Below are positions 59,618-64,000 of a stretch of DNA of 64,000 nucleotides, one piece after another. The first letter of the stretch is position 1. Each line of letters begins with the position of its first letter. The translations under genes were made by a program, and so were the position numbers. Source of the stretch: Paucilactobacillus vaccinostercus DSM 20634 (GTDB lineage: Bacteria > Bacillota > Bacilli > Lactobacillales > Lactobacillaceae); contig NZ_AYYY01000025.1 in the NCBI RefSeq assembly GCF_001436295.1, positions 62,001 to 126,000 on the forward strand, in the 5' to 3' direction. Under the pieces are notes generated by a model. It did no database searches. It saw only the letters and a program-made list of their open reading frames with translations, and was not told where the DNA came from.

Positions 59618-60991
59618 TTACTGCTTCACGTCTTCCTTGTTACGCATTTCCATTTCAATTTGCTCGAGGGTTTTTCCCCGTGTCTCAGGAACCATGTAAA
59701 TAACAAAGAAAATCGAAACAATCGCAAAGAAGGTAAAGACGGCAAACGGGCCACCAACGTTATTGTGAAAAATACTCAACAGAACCAAAAAGAACTGTGA
59801 CACAATGAAATTACCAATCCAGTTAGCCGCCGACCCAATTGAATTACCGACACCTCGGACGTTCAGTGGGAAAATTTCGCCGATCATTAACCAGCAAATG
59901 GGGCCCCATGATACAGCAAACCCGAAAATGTACACAGCAATTAGAATCATCGTGGGTATAGCAGCAGATTGGACACTCAACGTAAAATTAAGAACGGACA
60001 GTGTCCCAATCGCCAGTGCCATCACGATCGAACCGAATAGAAGAATCGTACGCCGATTGAACCGATCCATGATCTGGTAGGCTAAAATCGTGCAGACAAA
60101 GTTAACAATCCCAATACCTACTGAAATCCAAATAGCATTGCTTTCAGCAAATCCAAATCCCTTAATAAACACCTGTGGCAAAAAATAGATTACAGAATTA
60201 ATTCCCACTAATTGCTGCAAAAACATCAAACCAATTGCCACGATAACCGCGGGCCGCGCAAATGTGAACAGTTCTTTTAGCCCGCCCTTCGGTTGGTTGG
60301 CAACCTGCTGAATATCAGCCAATTCTTGGTCTGGATCCTGGTCCGTGTTGGCACGTAGCCCTCTTAGAACATCATGGGCCTCACTGACCTTGCCTTTCTC
60401 CACCAAAAACCGTGGTGACTCGGGTAAAATTAATGATCCAACAAACAAAATAGCGGCAGGAATCAGTGCCGAACCAAGCATCCAGCGCCAGTCACGCATC
60501 CCGAGTAGGTTATGATGCAAAAATCCCAGATTAGAGACATACGCCAGCAAAATCCCAAGCGTTATCATTAATTGAAACATGGTCCCTAATGAACCACGGT
60601 GCGGGGCATCGGCCAACTCAGCCAGGTACGCCGGCGTTAAGGCTGATGCAGATCCTACGGCAAACCCAAGAATAATTCGTGCCACGACCATTGATACAAA
60701 ACCGGCTGCCGTCATTGACAATCCCGAACCCATCAAAAACAAAATTGAAGCAAATAATAAAAGACGCTTACGACCGAACTTATCTGATAGCGAGCCAATT
60801 GATAGTGCACCGATTGACGAGCCAATCAACACCGACGACGTAATAAAACCAGTTTGTTCTACGTTCAGACTAAAATCGCTTTCGATCAACGATGATGCAC
60901 CGGAAATAATACCAGTATCAAATCCAAATAATAATCCACCTAACGCACCAAAAACAAAAATAAAGAAAATACTCAAGTGTCGCGTTTGCAT
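59618..60991 (-). CDS. MFS sugar porter (xylose/arabinose/inositol type)
   Basis: A sugar:proton symporter of the Sugar_tr family with 12 membrane helices. Diagnostic motifs are FGFDTGIISGA in helix 1, DKFGRKR between helices 2 and 3, LPESPRFLVEKG after helix 6, QQLVGINSVIYF in helix 7 and PETRGKTLEQIE at the end. The frame opens at 61057, but ATG 60991 with GAGGAGAG in front gives 457 residues. A cre-like site overlaps the promoter. The exact sugar is not readable. Confidence 0.92.
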   Translation of the reverse strand: MQTRHLSIFFIFVFGALGGLLFGFDTGIISGASSLIESDFSLNVEQTGFITSSVLIGSSIGALSIGSLSDKFGRKRLLLFASILFLMGSGLSMTAAGFVSMVVARIILGFAVGSASALTPAYLAELADAPHRGSLGTMFQLMITLGILLAYVSNLGFLHHNLLGMRDWRWMLGSALIPAAILFVGSLILPESPRFLVEKGKVSEAHDVLRGLRANTDQDPDQELADIQQVANQPKGGLKELFTFARPAVIVAIGLMFLQQLVGINSVIYFLPQVFIKGFGFAESNAIWISVGIGIVNFVCTILAYQIMDRFNRRTILLFGSIVMALAIGTLSVLNFTLSVQSAAIPTMILIAVYIFGFAVSWGPICWLMIGEIFPLNVRGVGNSIGSAANWIGNFIVSQFFLVLLSIFHNNVGGPFAVFTFFAIVSIFFVIYMVPETRGKTLEQIEMEMRNKEDVKQ

Positions 60992-61039
60992 AAAATCTCT
61001 CCTCACGTTAGTTCCGCTACAACTTACTAACGAAGCATT

Positions 61040-61076
61040 ATTATAATCACTTTTCACGTTTGTGCAACCGGTTTCA
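61040..61076 (-). promoter_or_regulatory. sugar porter promoter with cre-like site
   Basis: On the minus strand TTGCAC (61062-61067), 16 bases, TATAAT (61040-61045). TGCAACCGGTTTCA (61063-61076) matches the CcpA cre consensus with one mismatch and overlaps the -35, suggesting carbon catabolite repression. Confidence 0.65.
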
Positions 61077-61774
61077 TATTTAAGTCCATGCCATCCTGAT
61101 TTTCACATCAGTTGGTATAGTTACAGACAATTTCGGAATTCAAATAATTGATTGAACACTGCTTTTTCATTATTTGCATATTCTTTCTACCATTATTTCA
61201 ATTGTTTGCAAATGCCATTTTCGTGAATAATTACACTTGAGAGGACACACGCTTTTTAAATCCCTTTACTAGTAAAAAATAATTGATCTGATGAATTGTT
61301 TATTTTTTTATTTACCTGATCAATTATCCTTATTTATCAAGGTAAAGCACGTTTTATATTAGTTAAATTAATTGGTCTAGTATCGTAAAAAAATTTAATT
61401 TTAGTAAATTTAACGAAGCTGTCACCTAGTTTATCGTTTAAATTATGCAAATTTGGTAAAATATGCATTTTTCATGACAGTGGTGTCAAAAACCAATTTT
61501 TTGACAATACTATGAGAATTTATTCCGTGAACTACCGCTTGGTTCACGCAGTCACAAGATCCACATTCAAGCGAGCATTATACACGTGGGACGCAAAAAG
61601 AAAGCCAAACCGAAATCATCCAATCAACATATTCAAATTGGTATTGGTATTGGCAGTTGTTTATCTCAGTACGTACCGAAGCTTGCTTAGTATTTAGTTG
61701 CCGCTCTTAGCAATAATTGATACCCGCATTCATAGCGCCAATCCAATAATCAATTCACGTGCTTCACAAAAGCA
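61077..61774. other. AT-rich non-coding gap with inverted repeats
   Basis: About 700 bases without a supported gene. It holds ATAATTGATC/GATCAATTAT (61279-61327, 10-base arms), TGTCAAAAA/TTTTTGACA (61484-61506) and CGTGAAC/GTTCACG (61526-61548). A 61-codon plus-strand frame at 61512 lacks a ribosome binding site and any recognisable motif. The stretch could be a decayed gene or house a small RNA. Confidence 0.4.
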
Positions 61775-61817
61775 CAAAAAAACCGCCATTCCAACGTTTG
61801 TAACGTTGAATGACGGC
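61775..61817 (-). terminator. terminator of the tRNA-Gly-Arg-Pro operon
   Basis: On the minus strand a stem with arms GCCGTCATTCAACG and CGTTGGAATGGCGG (one bulge, one G-U) is followed by a long T run. Confidence 0.8.
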
Positions 61818-61832
61818 TTAGGAATTAGCGTA

Positions 61833-61906
61833 TCGGGAATACACGATTCGAACGTGCGACCTCAGCGTCCCGAACGCTGCGCTCTACCAAGCTGAGCTAA
61901 TTCCCG
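61833..61906 (-). tRNA. tRNA-Pro (anticodon CGG)
   Basis: A 74-base cloverleaf: acceptor CGGGAAT/ATTCCCG with discriminator A, anticodon stem CAGCG/CGCTG around TTCGGGA, and T arm with GTTCGAATC. CCA is not encoded. Third and last gene of the tRNA operon. Confidence 0.96.
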
Positions 61907-61910
61907 ATGA

Positions 61911-61984
61911 TGCACCCAGTAGGAGTCGAACCTACAACCTTCTGATTCGTAGTCAGACACTCTATCCAATTGCGCTATGGGTGC
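61911..61984 (-). tRNA. tRNA-Arg (anticodon ACG)
   Basis: A 74-base cloverleaf: acceptor GCACCCA/TGGGTGC with discriminator A, anticodon stem TCTGA/TCAGA around CTACGAA. The ACG anticodon is expected to be edited to ICG by TadA and read CGN codons. Confidence 0.96.
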
Positions 61985-61999
61985 ATAAGAAAATAAAAA

Positions 62000-62071
62000 A
62001 GCGGAAGACGGGATTCGAACCCGCGACCCCCACCATGGCAAGGTGATGTTCTACCACTGAACTACTTCCGC
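62000..62071 (-). tRNA. tRNA-Gly (anticodon GCC)
   Basis: Acceptor GCGGAAG/CTTCCGC, anticodon loop TTGCCAT between TCACC and GGTGG, T loop GTTCGAATC, discriminator T. First gene of the three-tRNA operon. Confidence 0.96.
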
Positions 62072-62115
62072 ATGAAATTAACCGTTTGTCAAACAATAAC
62101 CATCCGACCTGTATA

Positions 62116-62144
62116 ATATTACATTATTTCCTATGTATCGTCAA
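62116..62144 (-). promoter_or_regulatory. promoter of the tRNA operon
   Basis: TTGACG (62139-62144) and TAATAT (62116-62121) on the minus strand, 17 bases apart, about 45 bases before tRNA-Gly. Confidence 0.8.
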
Positions 62145-62317
62145 TACTTTTTTAGAGAAAGTACGTATTTATTCTCAAAATCGAGTCTTTTTTTAAAGCA
62201 ACCAACTAACAGTTGACGAAAAAGTAATGTAACCGTTTCACATTGTTATCTTAAGTTATTTACTACTGGGAACAAATTATTAATAGTTTCAGTCAAAAAT
62301 TAACTCGTTTTCTAAAA

Positions 62318-62346
62318 TTGTTTCTCCTGACATCCTCGTGTAAAAT
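62318..62346 (+). promoter_or_regulatory. candidate promoter of the MHS transporter gene
   Basis: TTGTTT (62318-62323), a 17-base spacer and TAAAAT (62341-62346), about 60 bases before the gene. The remaining 62145-62317 is AT-rich with nothing recognisable. Confidence 0.55.
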
Positions 62347-62405
62347 TGATTCTAATGCAATTTTAATTTTTCTAACAGTATTTTAATTCAGATTGGAGTG
62401 GTTCG

Positions 62406-63728
62406 ATGGCATTACACGCTATCCGCAGTGAAAAACAAATTGCGGCAAATATCTTTAAAGGCTCTTTAGGAAACATGATCGAATGGTTCGATTGGTACGT
62501 TTATGCGTCCTTTGCAATCTACTTCTCCGCTGCTTTCTTTCCGGCAGAAAATAAAACTGCTGAGCTCCTTTCAACAGCCGCTGTTTTCGCCGTTGGCTTT
62601 TTCATGCGGCCCCTTGGCTCCTTTATTATGGGTCGTTATGCTGATCGCCACGGTCGGAGAAGTGCACTGACACTTTCCGTAATTATTATGGCCACCGGGT
62701 CGTTCGTGATTGCTCTGACTCCCGGCTTTGTCACAATTGGGATCTGGTCACCCCTCATTTTGGTGATCACCCGCCTATTCCAAGGCCTATCATTGGGCGG
62801 TGAATACGGTACCTCGGCCACTTATCTCTCCGAAATGGCCTCTCCCAGTCGCCGTGGATTCTATTCATCCTTCCAGTACGTAACCCTGATTTCCGGTCAA
62901 TTGCTGGCGCTGCTCGTTCAAATCGTCCTCCAAAACGTCCTCACTAACGCCCAACTATTCGCCTTTGGTTGGCGGATCCCATTTGTCATTGGCGGATTTG
63001 GCGCCTTGATCGTCCTTTGGCTGCGACTTTCCATGGAAGAGTCTGATCAATTTAACACCGTCAAACGACAAAAGAATCGCCGTGCCGGCACACTGACACT
63101 ATTAATGAGATACCCCAAACAATTTTTCACCGTCGTGGGGTTAACGTTTGGTGGTACGATTGGCTTCTATGCTTTCACCACCTACCTGCAGAAATTCATG
63201 ATCAATACGACAGGCCTCAACAAAGAAGTCGTCGCCATCATTAACTTTGCGGCCCTGCTCATTATGCTAATCCTTCAACCGCTCTTTGGCATGTTGTCTG
63301 ATAAAATTGGACGTAAACCACTCCTCCTCTGGTTCGGAATTGGTGGCACCATTTTTACCGTCCCCATCTTCACATTGCTCGCTAAAACGAACTCTCCATG
63401 GCACGCGTTCTTACTGATGCTGTTCGGTGTAGTCATCGTGTCCGGGTACACCTCAATCAATGCCATCGTTAAAGCTGAACTCTTTCCAACGGAAATTCGG
63501 GCACTCGGAGTCGGCCTCCCTTATGGACTCACAGTGGCGATTTTCGGTGGAACAGTGGAATACGTTGCCCTTTGGCTGCGTTCCGTTCATTTTGAATCGC
63601 TGTTCTTCTACTACGTTGCTTTTGCCAGTCTCATTTCACTGGTAGTCTACTGGCGGATGACCGAAACATCATCAATTTCAACCATTGGTGGCTCGGAAAC
63701 GCAAACACCCCAGCCATCAGAAAACTAG
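62406..63728 (+). CDS. MFS transporter, metabolite:H+ symporter (MHS) family
   Basis: A 440-residue, 12-helix transporter. GNMIEWFDWYVYASFA in helix 1, GRYADRHGRRSAL between helices 2 and 3, and LSLGGEYGTSATYLSE in helix 5 place it with the MHS group (ProP, KgtP, ShiA relatives), which take up organic acids or betaines with protons. The start codon follows GGAGTGG. Monocistronic, with a terminator after it. Substrate unknown. Confidence 0.9.
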   Translation: MALHAIRSEKQIAANIFKGSLGNMIEWFDWYVYASFAIYFSAAFFPAENKTAELLSTAAVFAVGFFMRPLGSFIMGRYADRHGRRSALTLSVIIMATGSFVIALTPGFVTIGIWSPLILVITRLFQGLSLGGEYGTSATYLSEMASPSRRGFYSSFQYVTLISGQLLALLVQIVLQNVLTNAQLFAFGWRIPFVIGGFGALIVLWLRLSMEESDQFNTVKRQKNRRAGTLTLLMRYPKQFFTVVGLTFGGTIGFYAFTTYLQKFMINTTGLNKEVVAIINFAALLIMLILQPLFGMLSDKIGRKPLLLWFGIGGTIFTVPIFTLLAKTNSPWHAFLLMLFGVVIVSGYTSINAIVKAELFPTEIRALGVGLPYGLTVAIFGGTVEYVALWLRSVHFESLFFYYVAFASLISLVVYWRMTETSSISTIGGSETQTPQPSEN

Positions 63729-63736
63729 CAGTCACG

Positions 63737-63764
63737 GAACTATGATGATCATAGTTCTTTTTTT
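63737..63764 (+). terminator. terminator of the MHS transporter gene
   Basis: GAACTATGA (63737-63745) and TCATAGTTC (63749-63757) around three bases, followed by TTTTTTT. Confidence 0.92.
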
Positions 63765-63775
63765 GTGGGTAAATG

Positions 63776-63819
63776 AAAAAAGGCTAGGAATAACGTTGTG
63801 TAAACGTTCTTCCTAGCCT
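63776..63819 (-). terminator. terminator of the tRNA-Leu/Thr operon
   Basis: On the minus strand AGGCTAGGAAGAACGTT pairs with AACGTTATTCCTAGCCT (one mismatch) and is followed by TTTTTC. Confidence 0.9.
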
Positions 63820-63844
63820 GATTGACTTGTAAAGTGTCGTATGA

Positions 63845-63917
63845 TGCCGACTAGAGGATTCGAACCTCCGACCCCCTGTTTACAAGACAGATGCTCTGCC
63901 AGCTGAGCTAAGTCGGC
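63845..63917 (-). tRNA. tRNA-Thr (anticodon TGT)
   Basis: A 73-base cloverleaf: acceptor GCCGACT/AGTCGGC with discriminator A, anticodon loop CTTGTAA between TCTGT and ACAGG. It is the last gene of a tRNA cluster that continues past the right edge. Confidence 0.95.
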
Positions 63918-63927
63918 AAAAAAATAG

Positions 63928-64000
63928 TGCGGATGAAGGGACTCGAACCCCCACATCACAAAGATACTAGAACCTAAATCTAGCGCGTCTGCCAGTTCCG
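63928..64000 (-). tRNA. tRNA-Leu (anticodon TAG), truncated by the window edge
   Basis: The 3' part of a class II tRNA with a long variable arm. Anticodon stem CTAGA/TCTAG encloses TTTAGGT, and the T arm has GTTCGAGTC. The 5' acceptor strand lies beyond base 64000. Confidence 0.92.

Noticed and set aside
61526-61548. CGTGAAC/GTTCACG repeat considered as a second site for the yhgE regulator
   Set aside because: Only GTGAAC is shared, the spacer is different, and no promoter or gene follows, so a common regulator is not supported.
61512-61697. 61-codon plus-strand frame in the gap before the tRNA genes
   Set aside because: No ribosome binding site, no motif, and basic and hydrophobic residues in an order unlike a real domain. 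Kept only as part of the gap description.
61698-61895. 65-codon frame overlapping tRNA-Pro
   Set aside because: Composed of a terminator and tRNA sequence read in the wrong direction.

Overview
The window is chromosomal DNA of a lactic acid bacterium of the family Lactobacillaceae. Evidence is the gene order of the S10-spc-alpha ribosomal cluster running into ecfA1-ecfA2-ecfT-truA-rplM-rpsI, a ctsR-clpC operon without mcsA/mcsB, an rpoB start and leader of the lactobacillus type, zinc-type S14 and L36, and moderate GC with AT-rich intergenic DNA. Species cannot be named from the sequence alone.

Region 1 (1-18.9 kb): a YhgE/Pip membrane protein (plus strand), then an exopolysaccharide locus. 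The minus-strand operon 11344-2997 matches the Listeria pssZ/pssA-E layout: GH8-like lipoprotein, WsfD-like membrane protein, DUF2334 protein, GT2 synthase, BcsB-like protein, degenerate GGDEF protein with an intact RxxD I-site. A plus-strand UDP-GlcNAc 2-epimerase (wecB) separates it from a second minus-strand unit: a dolichyl-phosphate-mannose-synthase-like GT2 fused to GtrA, a BcsA-like GT2 with a C-terminal PilZ domain (RxxxR and DxSxxG intact), and a large GT-C-like membrane protein. A membrane protein with a YiiX-like papain fold lies upstream. I read the locus as a c-di-GMP-controlled, probably ManNAc-containing exopolysaccharide system with two different c-di-GMP receptor modules.

Region 2 (18.9-37.6 kb): one long minus-strand block of translation genes. 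Transcription order is rpsJ-rplC-rplD-rplW-rplB-rpsS-rplV-rpsC-rplP-rpmC-rpsQ-rplN-rplX-rplE-rpsN-rpsH-rplF-rplR-rpsE-rpmD-rplO-secY-adk-infA-rpmJ-rpsM-rpsK-rpoA-rplQ, followed by the ECF vitamin transporter module, truA, and rplM-rpsI under its own promoter and leader.

Region 3 (38-54.3 kb): a plus-strand amino-acid-type binding lipoprotein; the str operon rpsL-rpsG-fusA; a plus-strand prepilin peptidase; rpoB-rpoC behind a strong promoter and a leader with an intrinsic-terminator hairpin; a TetR regulator; and ctsR-clpC with a CtsR box. Known rifampicin and streptomycin target residues look wild type.

Region 4 (54.4-64 kb): a second YhgE/Pip protein whose promoter is overlapped by a perfect inverted repeat, an ACT-domain protein plus UPF0210 pair, an MFS sugar porter with a cre-like site, tRNA-Gly/Arg/Pro, an MHS-family MFS transporter, and tRNA-Thr with a truncated tRNA-Leu at the right edge.

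The housekeeping blocks are conventional. The accessory interest is in the exopolysaccharide locus and in several RNA or operator elements: the rpoB leader, hairpins between rpsG and fusA and between adk and infA, and the yhgE operator.
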